This document shows positions 1-12,976 of a stretch of DNA of 64,000 nucleotides, one piece after another. A program made the translations under genes and the position numbers. The first letter of the stretch is position 1; every line of letters starts with the position of its first letter. The notes under the pieces were generated by a model. The model was not told the DNA's origin. It worked only from the letters and a program-made list of their open reading frames with translations, and ran no database searches. The DNA lies in contig CM053813.1 of the NCBI GenBank assembly GCA_028671895.1, positions 44,362,501 to 44,426,500 on the forward strand, given 5' to 3'. Source of the stretch: Oenanthe sinensis (taxonomy: Eukaryota > Streptophyta > Magnoliopsida > Apiales > Apiaceae).

Positions 1-569
1 AAGGGTATAAGAGATGGTTCCGATGGAAGTCGGCTGGCGATTTCAGTTTAACTGCTTTCTTTTTTCTGTTACACAGACACAGAAAGTGGCTAACCCCATT
101 GTTATTATTATTAATTTTTATGCAAGAGTTTATATCTGACTTGGATGATGATTATGAAATTAAATAACCGAAAAAAATAGAAAACACTAATTTTGTGTCT
201 CAGCAAAGCGGTAGATTCTAAGACTTGCTTAAATATAAGATGCCCTTTGCTTGAAGTTTGTGATACAACTAATTTATGATGAATCTTATTCTAAAGAGAA
301 ATACTAGACTCGTTAATAGCAATAATATTTCGAAGCTCTTACATTGATGCTTGACATATTATACAATATTGTTTTGTTATTATGTTTAGCTTAATAAAGA
401 TGTGAATAATTCGTTATGCATCATTTGATTGTCTTTGATATTAAAAACACTAGGTTTCTTCCTCATTGAGTAAAAACATAGATAACAGAGATTGTATGTA
501 TCGCATGTGCCTGCAGTTTCAAGATTCACTTTTTTACTCTTTTAACTATGATTTCATTATAACTTTCAG

Positions 570-3500
570 GATGCAGCTTCTCGAGGAATTGCAGGAGCTG
601 GTCTCGATGTTGTTCAGTATGGGTGGGTATGATGTTACAATATATAACTGTTGTCTGATCATAATTCTATTGTTATGTATCTAGAGTTTTTCTTATTTAT
701 ATTCCAAAATGCGGTGTTTATATGTTCGGCTTGAATGGGGGTAAAGAACGGAAATGATCCGTTATAAACCTGTTTAAAGTAATTTTTCTCTCTGGGTCTC
801 TCCTATCTATTTTTGTATTCAGATGGGCTGGAGAGTGAAGAGTGAAGACAAGTCAAAAAGTTGATACTTAATTTTTTTTTGAATCCAGTGTCTTGCCTAG
901 CTTGTAAGTTGTATTTGAAGCTTGTATCTGAGGCTACTAGACTAGCCTCTCAATTTTGTGATTCCTTTATGGTGGATGGATGACAATTCTATTACCTGGA
1001 AAATTTCATTCTTTGACAATTTTATGCTAGGCGATGCCTTTGCCCACTCACAGTAGTTACTGGTTGTGATTGTTACGGGGGCAAACCTGATTGTTATATT
1101 ATGTAATTAACTAGTTTAAAGAAACACTTTAATGAAGAAGTGCTTGTTTCAGAATTAATGCTTCAGATGTCATTGTTTCGAAGTGGGTTGTGATCTTGAC
1201 CATTAATTATGCTGAAATTCTCAACAAAATTGAGATTGCTTTCTAGTTTAGAACGCAGTAGCAATATACTTTCTTGTACATTTTTTGGTTACCTCTTATT
1301 AACAACGTATCATATTTTTAATGATTTTGTATCGTGATGATGAATTAGCGATTCTCCATGTGGGATAATTAAGAACTATGTTACCTGGACTCCGCCGGAA
1401 GTGTCCATCATGGATACGTGTCCAAGTGTCGGACTCGGCAATTGTTTGAAAATTCTACATGTTTTGGCTTGAAATAAGTGTGCAAGAGTCCATACCCATG
1501 TCCAAGTGTCAAGTGTGCGACACGGGTACTCGAAGTAAAATGAAGAGTCCGGGTAACAGAGATTAAGACAATCTTTTTGTTTAAACTTATTATCACCAAC
1601 CATTTAGAAAATATAATGCAAGTAGCAGTATTTATTTTTTGTGCTGGTAAGGCTAAAACCTATCTAAGCATACAGGGAAAGCCTTTAAAAGGCCGAAAGA
1701 CTGTAATTGTTTTATTGTTGAGGTCTTGGGCTGGATGAACTCAGTACAAATTGTTTTGAAGAAAAAAACATGTGTGTGCATCTAATTTATCATCTAATTC
1801 TCTAACTGATGAAATTGAAAATATCTATATTTGTTTTGATAGACTAGCATCCACACCAGCAATGTTTAATAGCACGCTGACTGAAAAAGACGACTTACTA
1901 TGCCCTGTTGACGGATCCATTATGATAACAGGTCAGTTCTTTGAATAACTTGCTTCTTATTGCTTCCTTTCCCGTGTTTGGATTGTGTGTTACTTATGCT
2001 TATGCAACATGTCTTTCTCTGTATCTGACTCCCAGTCTCTTAAAAGTTGTTAAGTAACTTACTCTTCTAAAACCTTAAGGTGTTAGAAGGATCCCTTAAT
2101 TAGATTATATTATATTCAACACCTCTCACTCGTACGGACAACAAGTTAGTAGACAAATGAACAAATAAATTTAAACAATAGGGGGTTAGGCTGGAGGGCT
2201 TGAATCCGGGGGGCTGGTCCCTCTTCCTAAATTTGTTCTCTGATATCATGCAAGTAACCAACTCTTCGAAACCTAAAGGTGTTAGGAGGCCTTAATTGGA
2301 TCATATTATATTCAACAAAAGCATAAAAAATGTAAGGGATTGGGTCTCACAGGATACCCATGACAAAAAGTAGTTAACGAGAAAGGAAACGAATGCTAAT
2401 TGCCCATATAAACCATCAAACCAAGTGTAATCAGTTTAGATCATATTATTTGATTATCTTCTTCTCTTATTTTTTCAGGCAAGTGATTATCATTCTTTTA
2501 ATAATGAAGTCTTGTGATCTTCATAGTTAAAGAGTTCAATTTAAAATTTAATATATTAAAGAATTGCACTTTGTTTGTGATTTGGTATCGGTTCCATGCT
2601 TTCTAATTGCCTACGACGTGAGATCACATGAATAATACCTTTAAGCGATCTCCTGCAGCAAGTCATCTTCCTTACAACAGAAATGGCTTTAAGTTCTTCA
2701 CAAATGCGGGAGGGCTTGGGAAACCTGACATTAAAGACATTCTGGAACGGGCAGCAGATATATACAAATGCTTCACGACGGAATCCTTAATGGATTCTGA
2801 GAGAAAAGCTTCCTCATCTATAAAGAGAGTTGACTACATGAGTGCCTATTCATCTGATCTTGTTGCAGCAGTTCGCAAAGCTTCAGGAAATACCGGTAAT
2901 AATATCATGGAATTTATAGGGAAATTGGTGTAGTTATATGGGGGCATCAACATTCTTTCTGTTGGTAACTGTCAACAGTTCTTCTGATTTAGTTTTGTCA
3001 TTCATATTTTTTTACACGAGATACTTATACTTTCTGATGCTTTTATTTTCATTTTTTCTAGTTTCTTCCATCTCCTTGTACTTGAATTTTTCAGTCAAAC
3101 CCTGTACTCATCCTATTAAATTCTCTTGGATTCCCAGAAAAGCCATTGGAGGGTTTCCATATAATTGTTGATGCAGGCAATGGAGCGGGAGGTTTTTTTG
3201 CTGTGAGTAACAGTATCTGTATCACTTCAATAATTTTTGTTTCACGTGTCTTTTTCCACCATAGAGTTAATATGTGGTCAAATAAACAATAGTCCAACCC
3301 ATCTTTTTTTCAGTTTAAACTACAACACCCACATGCTGATCATTAATTTTTAATTACTTCAACAACTCTTGTGACTTTTGAAATCTGTACAAGCATAGTT
3401 TAACTGATTGGATCCATCATCCATCTATTTGTAACTTCAACATATGTACCAGCCTTTTTCTGTTGTTTATAGACAGACTCCCTCCATTCCACGAAAACTA

Positions 3501-6500
3501 CCCCATTTTTTAAACTTAGATGTACTAACGCTTCATTTTTATCCCTCAGAAATTAACGCCTAAGAAAGTGAGTTTCTTTGTATGTGATATATTGCCTGAT
3601 AATGAAATATTGATGTCAAATTTGAGGCAATGGTGTCATTTTATACTATCGTATATGATAAATGGACCTCGATATGGATTGAGAACTAGTTTTAATTGGT
3701 AATTATGCGGAAAGGAGGGAATATTTTTTTTCACGTCTTGCTATATATGATATAATCTGACTCCCTTAAAATAGAAGTGGGACTCATTCATGATTAATAC
3801 AAGTTGTGTTCATAAGATACAACAGGTTGTTTTTGTGACAAAATATGTTTTCTTTGCCATGCCAGTACAAGATGGTAACTGAGTTTGTAATGATTATCAG
3901 GGAAAGGTCCTTGAGCCTCTTGGGGCTCTTACTTCTGGCAGTCAGTTCTTGGAGCCTGATGGTACAGTTTTAAACCCTAGATTCACAATTAAAAATTCGA
4001 CATCCTTTCTTATTTTGTGGAAAAAATATATTTATTCAGGTTTATTTCCCAATCATATTCCTAATCCTGAGGATAAGGCGGCAATGAAATCTATCACAGA
4101 AGCAGTCCTTAGTAACAAGGCTGATTTGGGGATCATTTTTGATACAGACGTTGACAGGTGATATGCATAAATTTGATGTTCATAAATTTTGTTGGGTTTT
4201 TATTGATACAAGTTCTTCTCAGATCTGCTGCTGTGGATTTTGCTGGTTGTGAGTTGAATCGGAATCGCCTGATTGCTTTAATGTCTGCTATTGTTTTAGA
4301 GGAAGTAAGTGTTTATTAATCACAGCTGTCATTCAGTTTGCTACTTCAGACCTGAGTCTAAACTGTCTACTACTTTCATTTCCTTGTCTAGCATCCCGGA
4401 ACAACTATTGTCACCGACAGTGTGACATCGGATGGATTAACTACATTTATTGAGAAGAAGCTGGGTAAGAGGAAATTGAAGCAGATTGAAATTTCTGTCA
4501 CCTTGAAGTGTTTTTATGTCTTAATTTTTCACAGGAGGCAAGCATCATCGGTTTAAGAGAGGATATAAAAATGTCATTGATGAAGCAATTCGTTTGGTAA
4601 GATTAGTAATCATCTCATAAGGGTTATCTTAAGTTAAATTTTAAATGTTATTTTGCCTCGTGGCAGTTTGTTGAGTAAAGAAAATTAATTCTGGAGTGCA
4701 CAACTGTACAATTGTTATCTGCATTTTTTATTAGTATGTGGTGATATTGAGTTTTGTACAGTCATGCTCATTTAAATGATTAATCCTCTTTTTTCTCGCA
4801 ATGCCTTCTCCCCATGGGTCTTGATATCCATGTCTAATAGAGATAATGCTTGGCTTTAGGTAAATTAAGTATTTGCAGCATAATTTGTTGAATGCGATGC
4901 CGCAAGAGTGAACTGGATAATACCGAGGAGGTAGTAGTATAGGGGAAAAAGTATTTTGAAATGTTTAATTACTTTGGAACTTTTTAATAAATTATATGTG
5001 TCTACGCATCTTCCTCATCAGTCTCTAATTTCTAAATTTCCGTAGCGGTTTGTCATTTAATTGTAGATCCCCTTGGACTATTCACTTGAGCATAAGATAC
5101 CAGTGTAAACACACTTAACACATGACTTTTTGTTAGTGCAACAATAAGTGATAGTTCTAAAGAAATTTAAGCATTTCTTTTAACCCAAGGGTCAGAACTT
5201 GGTGGTTCTGGATCTAGGTACTTGGAGCTTGTCTTCCATTGTGTTTTCTCTTGTTCCCTGACGAGAGAACACGTTTCTGCTTCCCATGGTTAGCTGCCAA
5301 CTCCACGCTCTCTCTGCAAGCAGAACAGAATAGATATGTATATGTGTGTGTGTTTATCTGTATACCAATAATATAGTAATAGTTTCAACACTCATATATT
5401 CCCGTGTTTATTTTTATGGTAATTATTTTATTTATTAATATTCACAGTTCAGAATTTAAGATAAAGAAAAGTTTCCTTTACAGAACTCAGTTGGAGAAGA
5501 ATCGCATTTGGCCATTGAAACCAGTGGTCATGGTGCACTCAAGGAGAACCACTGGCTCGATGATGGTGCGTACCTCATGGTAAGTTATAATAATAAGTTA
5601 GTTTGTATGTGTCTCAAAAATTCTCGCCCACAACATTGCAGATTTCCATAGCAATCACTTGTATTTCCAGCAGGCCTTGGAGGGTGTAATTCAGTTTACA
5701 CCTCACCATATACGTGATATGTTTTCTTTTGGCACTACATGCAGGTCAAACTGTTAAATAAACTTGCATCAGCTAGAGCTTCAGGACTAGGTGGCGGCAG
5801 CCAAGTTTTGACAGATTTGCTGGATGGTTTGGAAGAACCAGCTGTGGCTGTTGAACTTAGAATAAAGATTGATCAGGATCATGCAGATTTAAAAGGAAGG
5901 TATTATATTGGACATGGTAATGCTCGGATGAGTATATAAGGCTTTTGTATATATTGCTAACTCGGTATAATGATATTCCAGATCTTTCCGGGAGTATGGA
6001 GAGGCTGTGTTAAAACATTTGGAGAACATTAGTGATTTAGATCCAAAGCTTCAGAAAGCTCCTGTTAACTATGAAGGCGTAAGATCCCTGACTTAATAAT
6101 TAAACTGTGCCTTGGTTCTTACCTGGATTGTCTATATTTCTACCTATCCATCATTTCATTGCAATCATAGCAGTCATGATTTAGTTAACTCAGCCTAAAG
6201 ATGTGGAATGAGATCAAAATCTCTTGTTCAAATTTTGTTAATGCCAAAAATTATTCCTCACTATTGCAAGATACAACTTGCACAAACAATACATATCATT
6301 AAATTATAATGATTCTCGCCTAAATATTCCAGCCATTTGTAGTAAGTGGTGCTTGTAAAGTTTGTGCATCTGCACCCCCTCCAAATTCCAAAAAGATAAA
6401 AGAATGAGATCACCCTTCTTTTAATGATAGCAGTTTGTGTCAATAAAGAGTTGTGGGTGAGTGGACATAGAACCTTACATCGAACTTACAAGACTAGGTC

Positions 6501-6944
6501 TAGACAAGGTTAGTAGAGATATCTATAAACAAGATAATTGTTTGTCATCTTAAGTTCAAAACTTAAAGGTCGTTATATTATTCTTTTAGGAATTTTTCAG
6601 GTTGAATTAGTTTAAAAGAGTTTGACATCAGCATCCTCTGCTTTCTTTCCATATTAACAGGTCAGAGTTTCCGGTTATGGCGGCTGGTTCCTTCTTAGGT
6701 TGTCCCTGCATGACCCAGTTTTGCCCCTCAACATCGAGGTATTGAAAAATGAGCCTTGGCTGATATATCATATATTTTATTCCTATGTATTTACGACTAA
6801 CTGAAAATTTAAAAATCAATGGAACTGTTTTCCTAGGCGTCAACTAGAGATGATGCTCTAAAACTCGGACTTGCTGTATTGGCTGCCGCAAATGAGTTTC
6901 CAGCTTTAGATGCATCTTCATTGTCAAATTTTGTTAAAGTATGA
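570..6944 (+). CDS. Phosphoglucomutase/phosphomannomutase-family protein (3' 14 exons, 5' end outside window)
   Basis: Alpha-D-phosphohexomutase family enzyme, which moves phosphate between C1 and C6 of a hexose; exact substrate not known here. Exons: 570-622, 1843-1931, 2659-2895, 3138-3202, 3901-3961, 4040-4157, 4223-4304, 4392-4464, 4535-4596, 5484-5579, 5745-5899, 5982-6078, 6661-6738, 6837-6944; together 1374 nt, 457 residues plus TGA, all with GT-AG borders. Visible motifs: the phosphoserine loop TASHLPYN (split across 1931/2659; most relatives have TASHNP), metal loop DTDVDR at the end of the 4040-4157 exon, sugar-binding loop ETSGHGA in the 5484 exon, and the C-terminal phosphate-binding stretch RVSGYGGWF in the 6661 exon. 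It resembles the plant plastid-type subfamily (as Arabidopsis At5g17530, from memory). N-terminal exons and any transit peptide lie upstream; bases 1-569 are intron. Two introns contain MITEs. Confidence 0.88.
1377..1561. mobile_element. MULE-type MITE, copy 1 (185 bp, in an intron)
   Basis: Short element with inverted ends (GTTACCTGGACTC at the left, GAGTCCGGGTAAC at the right). It lies in the intron between the 570-622 and 1843-1931 exons of the phosphohexomutase gene. Imperfect direct repeats flank it (ATTAAGAAC and ATTAAGACA, 7 of 9 matching). A second copy lies at 16144-16329 in the opposite orientation with a perfect 9-bp duplication. No coding capacity. Ends and flanking repeats were read directly; assignment to Mutator-like elements rests on the 9-bp duplication of the sister copy. 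Confidence 0.6.
2056..2325 (+). repeat. Direct repeat pair in intron
   Basis: Two related ~70-bp stretches (about 2056-2130 and 2251-2325) share CTTAAGGTGTTAG-like text followed by TTAATT...ATCATATTATATTCAAC. They lie in the large intron before the 2659 exon. They look like fragments of a dispersed plant repeat; no function is seen. Confidence 0.4.
3474..3722. mobile_element. Stowaway-like MITE (degenerate)
   Basis: The left end ACTCCCTCCATTCC pairs with the right end GGAAAGGAGGGAAT, the usual terminal signature of plant Stowaway/Tc1-mariner MITEs. It lies in the intron between the 3138 and 3901 exons of the phosphohexomutase gene. A clear TA duplication is not visible, so the borders are approximate. 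Confidence 0.45.
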
Positions 6945-7276
6945 GATCGAGGCTTTATGAGGTCAAACTTTGACTTTCCATCAAAATTTTGTCAACTGTA
7001 CTTTCTCAAGTGGTGCAAGTCTGTAATAAGTGTTTTAGGCTTTAGCAGAATGCTAAAATATCATGCCCTTGAAAGTGTGTGTTATATGGACAATACAGTT
7101 GGATGAAATGGTGTTTACACAGTCTGCCCAAGAAGTTACTATAGATATGTACATGTAATGACATCTCCATTATTGCAGTTGCAGATCTGGAACATATTGT
7201 AATATTGTAATATGATCATATAGTATGATGGTTGTGTATTAACTTGTATTTTCTGCAATTGTATTTTCAAAAATTT

Positions 7277-7282
7277 AATAAA
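7277..7282 (+). terminator. Polyadenylation signal of the phosphohexomutase gene
   Basis: AATAAA about 330 bp after the stop codon at 6944, in AT-rich 3' UTR. The converging GNAT-like gene ends at 7438, so the two transcripts end close together. Confidence 0.4.
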
Positions 7283-7437
7283 ACTAAATAAATATTTACT
7301 CGAAAAATAATTGCTCTATTTATATACACAAATGATTTTTGACAAATTTAGATGCAAGCAGCAAGTGTCAGGCATACTTCTTCACCTCTTAATATGTAAC
7401 ATCATTCTACTTGTATTCTCCAAGAAAAAGAGTCCAA

Positions 7438-9254
7438 TCACTTGCTCTTCTGGGTATACAGGAGCTTCATCATGAAGTTGGAGTCAATATCCTTTGAAGT
7501 CTTAGGTTGAGGCCATCGAGTGCCTTCTGGGACCTTTATGCTTTTGAAACCGTGAGCTCTATACAACTCTATAGCACCAATGTTGCTTACAGCGCAGTGC
7601 AATGCAATGGCACGAGATCCCCAGTTCTTGGCGTGAGCTTCTGCTTTGACTATGAGCTCTTTAGCTATCCCCTTGCGTCCAAATTTTTCCCTGACTAAAA
7701 GATCTGATAGATATGCAACTCCAGTTCTAGAAATATATTAAAAAACACTGTAGGTCAGGGATTATGAAGCACTCTACAACTTTAAAGTACATTTAGAGGG
7801 TGTTTGGTTAACATCTACTCCCTCTGTCCCAACCAATTGTTATCACTTTTTTTTCACTTTCTGGCACGCATTTTAAGGTGGATTTTAAGAATAGTTCCAT
7901 AACTTATTTTTAAAAAATTCTTTTTTTGTATAAAAATAGGATTGTTCTATATTTATACAAAAAAGGAAAATTTCAAAAATAAATTATGGAACTATCCTTA
8001 AAATTCACCTTAAAATGCGTGCCAGACACCCCATTTTGAAATGATAACAACTGGCCGGGACGGAGGGAGTATTTATCTAGGAAGTACAACTTTCTAGAAA
8101 GTAATAATTTATAAAGTTGTTTGATTGACATTTATATGGAAAGTTGAACTTCTTGGTAAGTTTAAATTCCTATAAAATGGGGGAAGTTGTTTACTCACCC
8201 CCACCTTGGTGACTTGCAATACCTAGATAATGGAAGTTCCTGCATACAAACCAAATAATTGTTTTAACTTTCTATGAATTTCATATAGGAATTAAATACC
8301 AAGATATTGTAACTTTCCATGGAACTAAATACCCATATTCAACCAAACAAACACCTAGTTTAATATTTACATGTACTTAATGTGCAAACTCCTATGTCCA
8401 ATTCCATATAGCAGAGCAAAGGAGATTGAGGTACATAACTATGTCAATATGTTAAAGAGAACAATTGTACAATTGTAATAGCCAATCCTCGGATAGGTGC
8501 GTAGGACTTAAATTCCTAATTTAGTTGAGGAGAGTCATGTTACTCCGAGTTTTATTTTTACCTCAATTGCCTGTTTGACACTCAGAATGAGTATGAACAG
8601 TCAACTCTCTATTTTGGAAGGACTCAAAATCACACCATTGGGTACACCAGAGATAAGATTATGTTGTTTAAAACTACTTCTTGGATTGAAACAACGAAGT
8701 TGATTCTGTTGCTTATTATGAAATCAAAATACAAAAAGAAAACCCAAGGAAAGTATTTTATTGATTATCAGGTTTGTTGAATCAAAGATGTATGCCACTT
8801 CCAAATCATTAGACTCTTTTTTTCTTTCTTTTCTGCCCTTCCTAATGTACATTCTTGGCAAACTTTACAGATTTTTATATCTACTTACATAAGCATAAGG
8901 TGCTCTATCAAATTTCATATCTCGTTATGGCCTGTACATTATTAGAATCTATTGGGGAAACTAGCAGGATGAAAACCTCAAAGAAGGAAATAGATTATAT
9001 GTTAAAAAGCTTTAGATGAGAGGATGAAATATATTTTCCGATATATTCTCACCTTCTCTGTTGAAGTGGTCCTTCCCTCGGAAGATAATCAGCTAGAGTG
9101 TCCATAAAGAGATCTAATGGGAATGAATATTCTGGGAGGAAGACATCACAGTGGGCCTTTGCCATCTCCCAACCATCCTCTATTCTAGCTTTCCGGACAA
9201 CGATAGGAGGTGATGTATCTGAAGACAATGCAGCCATTCTGGCCACGTATATCC
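7438..9254 (-). CDS. GNAT-family N-acetyltransferase-like gene, apparent internal deletion, 5' end unresolved
   Basis: Two recognisable exons, 9053-9254 and 7438-7726 (stop TGA at 7438-7440), joined in phase give about 162 residues. The first carries IVVRKARIEDGWEMAKAHC and LADYLPREGPLQQRR. The second carries the GNAT core: KGIAKELIVKAEA, the acetyl-CoA loop region, then ALHCAVSN, AIELYRAHGFK and a C-terminus ending TQKSK. GNAT proteins transfer acetyl from acetyl-CoA to amines or protein N-termini; the substrate is unknown. Remembered plastid-type relatives (At2g06025-like) have roughly 50 more residues between FPLDL and DTLADYLP, and an Arg where this protein has Gly (FGRKGIA) in the R/Q-x-x-G-x-G/A motif. 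Both suggest a weakened or inactive copy. The first ATG in the retained exon is at 9237; a further upstream exon was not established. The intron holds a MITE (7818-8069). Confidence 0.62.
7818..8069. mobile_element. Stowaway-like MITE with TA target duplication
   Basis: A ~252-bp inverted repeat, bounded by CTCCCTCTGTCCC and GGGACGGAGGGAG and flanked by TA at 7816-7817 and 8070-8071. Its arms pair along most of their length; the inner arms hold GTTCCATAACTTATTTTTA and its complement. Related copies lie at 14158-14408 and 56643-56777. It sits in the GNAT-like gene's intron and would form a long hairpin if transcribed. Confidence 0.75.
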
Positions 9255-10059
9255 CTGAAATTAGGTGTGTACATATTAGGTGGACCTGAGAGAAACAACG
9301 ATATAGACATTAATACTATCATGAAGTAGTCATATAAATCCGAAAATGACACAGCATGACTCGACTAACCCAAATATAACTCGTAGTTTGTGTAGTCTTA
9401 ATGGGAATGAAATGAGATTTGTACTGTTTTAGGGGTGGGGGGATGTTTGATGTTTATATTTTTGTATTACTTTTTCCGGTCATTTCCCAACAATCTAAAC
9501 TAGAACTCTAATTACTAAGTTGGAAAGGAATGCTTCATTATCCGTCTTCCTGATCTTCCATTCTTCCCTACAGAAAATTTCTAAATACTTACGTTCTTCA
9601 TGTCTTCATCATTTCATTCTATCCAAACGAACTTTACAGAAATGACTCTCTTATTACACACTTTATTCCTTTAAGCTTATGACATAACCTGCTTAACTAA
9701 AAACCAATCAAAATCAGTTGCATTCGTGCAGATTGATCAGCATGGTTTACAAGTAGATATTGATACCATTTGATGCAGGACAACTTTCAAAAAGACGAAT
9801 AAATGAACTGAAAACAAGAATAACGATAAATTTGGGTGGATTAAGCGCGAAAAAACCCACTAGCCTAGGATTTTCCAACGGCAGAAGAAATAAAAACAAT
9901 GATCACACAAAAAAAATTACACCAAGTGTGAGAGAGACGTGATCTGGAGAGATGAGAGAGGGGCAATCTAGAAGCAGTGGGGATCTTCTTGAAAGTGAAA
10001 ATAAAGCTGTTTGCTACCTTGAACAACCACATTTTTATGTCAATTTTGAACAAGGACTC

Positions 10060-12970
10060 AATTTATGAGATAAGAGCAGAACCCGGTACATAACTAGTTA
10101 AAGACAAGAACCATAGTCATTTTATGTATTATTGGTTGATTGGAAAAAAAAAGTGTACTGTTAAAATTTATTTTAACTATATATTTTTATTTAATTCTTA
10201 TGACCTGACGAGTGATTGTATTTATAAAATAAATTGATAAATTTCGGTTTTTAAATTTTATTAAAAAGAAAATTTTAATTAATGATTAAATTATTTATTG
10301 TATTATTCAAAGACATATTATTGAAAATTATACATTTTCATAGGAGTAATATATTTCTAACAAACTACTTTTTCTTCCTCACTGATTTATTATAAAAATT
10401 GGGTTATAATTTATAACATAAGATAAATATTAATTTTTATACTGTAAAACATGTTATTTTATCATTTTACTCTCATTGAAATCTACAGTAAAATTTATAA
10501 ATTAATAATTTCATCTTACATTTTTTACGCAAATTCATCAAAATATTATCAATAAAAGATTATATTAAAACTTAAAACAATAATCTAAATTCTATTGAAA
10601 TGTCGTATAATAATTAAATTAATATAATCTGCAAAAAAATCTTTAAAATAATTTATTTGAATAATTAGTATCTTTTACTTTTAGTCGTGTGGATGTAATT
10701 AGTCTCCTACATCAAATACGCATCCAACTTGAAATGTGACTCATGCAACTAAACCCGATCTCATGAAATCGTAATCATGTAGGATTTCATAACGGATGTT
10801 ATATATATGTGGTTGTGTGTTTTTATCATTAACAACATATATCGGTTTAATTTTAATGGCTGCCGAATATTTTTTTTGATTTATTACCCAAAGAAATCAT
10901 AGAAGTGATTCTCGTAAAGATACCAAGCATAAAATCCATAGTAAATTGCACCCTAGTTTGCAAATTATGGTATTCTTCAATTAAATCCTCTCACTTTATT
11001 AACACTCACCTCTCACGTCCAAACAACACCAAATATCTGCTTTCTGGTAAGTTTTAGAAACAACAGTAAAGAGCTGTGCCGGATGCTAGAAGAGAATAAG
11101 ATGGCTTCATATGATCTTGGTACCAAACAATTGAAGGATGTTGTTTTCTTAGCCCAAAATCTTCTCTTGTTAAGAGTCTTGTTCTCTTAAATGATAGTGA
11201 TGTGTGGACATCTTCTGATTTACACAATAGGTTACAATGGAAAGACATGCATAGTAAAAATATTGAAATGGCATAGGAAATTGATGAGGATCTGCTTTGA
11301 TAAAGCCTAGGAAATAAGTAAGACAACCTACGTGGCGATTCTTTTTTCTTTGAAAGCTAATCAAATGGCAATTCTTAGATGCATTAATAAACTTGGGAAA
11401 TTGGTGATCAAATGGTTGCTTTAATAATCAATACATATTGCGTTTGCAATTATTATTCCAAGGACAGTTCAATTTTGTTTCCTTGTCATTCTTTTTGAAT
11501 GAACATCCGCACTTCGCATCACCTATACATTACATGCTTATATTCATATTTTCTTTCATTGTTCCCTACCTTGAATGAGCTCCCAAGTCCCAGGAAACCT
11601 GTCTAGCACAACATAAATTATGAATTGAAACCTTAATAGATTGTTTTGTGTTTGTTGGTTGCACATTCAATATCAAACATTTGGGTATCTTTGAAGTTCA
11701 CCGGAGGATTAAAATCTTTTCATATTTTCTTCTCTTAAGAAAGTCCACTAACTTTCCTAAATAAGTTCTTAAACTCAAAAATTGAGAATGTGACATAAAA
11801 CGGTACTCTAACGTGATGTAGGAAATCATTATCACATCCCCAAATTCAATAGTCATTCCTTATTTTTAACAATTCTCTAACCATCCCTTAATTTCATCTT
11901 TCTGAATAAAAAAATTTCCTCTTTTTTTCATCTTTTAACCTTTTTTTTCACTCCTTCTAAGTGTAGTTGAATTAAAATTTATTATTTATTATTATTATAA
12001 TGACATGTAATGAATAAAAAATTATTATTGGAGTTCACCGGGTGAAGAAGGGAAATAACGATTTTTCACACAAATTTGATGAAAATAACATTTCTGGGGA
12101 AAGATGGTTAAAAATAACAGATTGAATACGCATTTATGAAATAGATATTTAGAATACATATGATACACATGTATGAATTAGGTATCATTATGTGATACCC
12201 AACTCACAAATGCGTATCTATATTTTAAAAAAAATTGAGATATGCATTTGTGACTTGGATATCTCATGTAAATGAGATACCCAGCTGACAAATGGATATC
12301 TCATCCAGTAAAATCAACCAATACACCAAAAAATTGTTATTTTCGTTATTTTTGTTTAAAAACTTGTTATTTTTAACATTTTTTCGAGTTGTTCACATAA
12401 CCTAATGATTACCTATTACTACAACTCATTATTTTATAATATTTATAGAAAACTAACTAGGATATTGTTGAACTTACTCTCGCACATTACTAGAGACGGG
12501 CAACATTTTTCTTCCTAAATGTACATACTGCATTACCAATATTTAGATCAAGCGGTACTGTTTTTGTGAGGACAGTTCCATGACTAAGAACATGGCTAGT
12601 GGGAGAAGCCACTTTACATTGTTGTGTCCCATTGATATGCCAATAAGCAAAAATTGGTCTTGGTACATTATGTATATAGCTGGCCAAATTGTTCCAATGC
12701 AAAATCCATGTTTGACAGTAATCTGGCCCTACTTGTTATATTATGAAAAACAAGTAAATAAAATATAAATAATAAAGTTTAGTATAAAGACAGCGTTTTG
12801 CAGAGAGGGGTTCAGCCCAGCAAGGTGGGACTTGGACAGATTTTTTTTGTATCCAACAGCACTAAAATTGCGAATCAAATCCATTTCACGATTTCTTACG
12901 CAGGAATTAGGTCTGCGATGGGCTTGCTCTAACATAGCAATACATACATAAATAACTAAAAGAATAAATT
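10060..12970. other. Intergenic region between the GNAT-like and chromomethylase genes
   Basis: AT-rich DNA with no ORF resembling a known protein. About 12050-12380 contains several related short stretches (variants of CGCATTTRTGA and GATACCCAACTCACAAATGCG) arranged as loose inverted repeats; similar text occurs near 45760-45920, so it is probably part of a dispersed repeat. The rest shows nothing I can support. Confidence 0.5.
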
Positions 12971-12976
12971 TGTTTT

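Noticed and set aside
1..46. Possible first exon of the phosphohexomutase gene in the first 46 bases
   Set aside because: Text resembles codons but does not match the expected residues before the 570-622 exon, and the frame does not join; treated as intron.
9865..10053. A minus-strand Ser/Arg-rich 62-codon ORF as transit-peptide exon of the GNAT-like gene
   Set aside because: Composition fits a transit peptide, but its only good donor leaves the wrong phase for the 9053-9254 exon.
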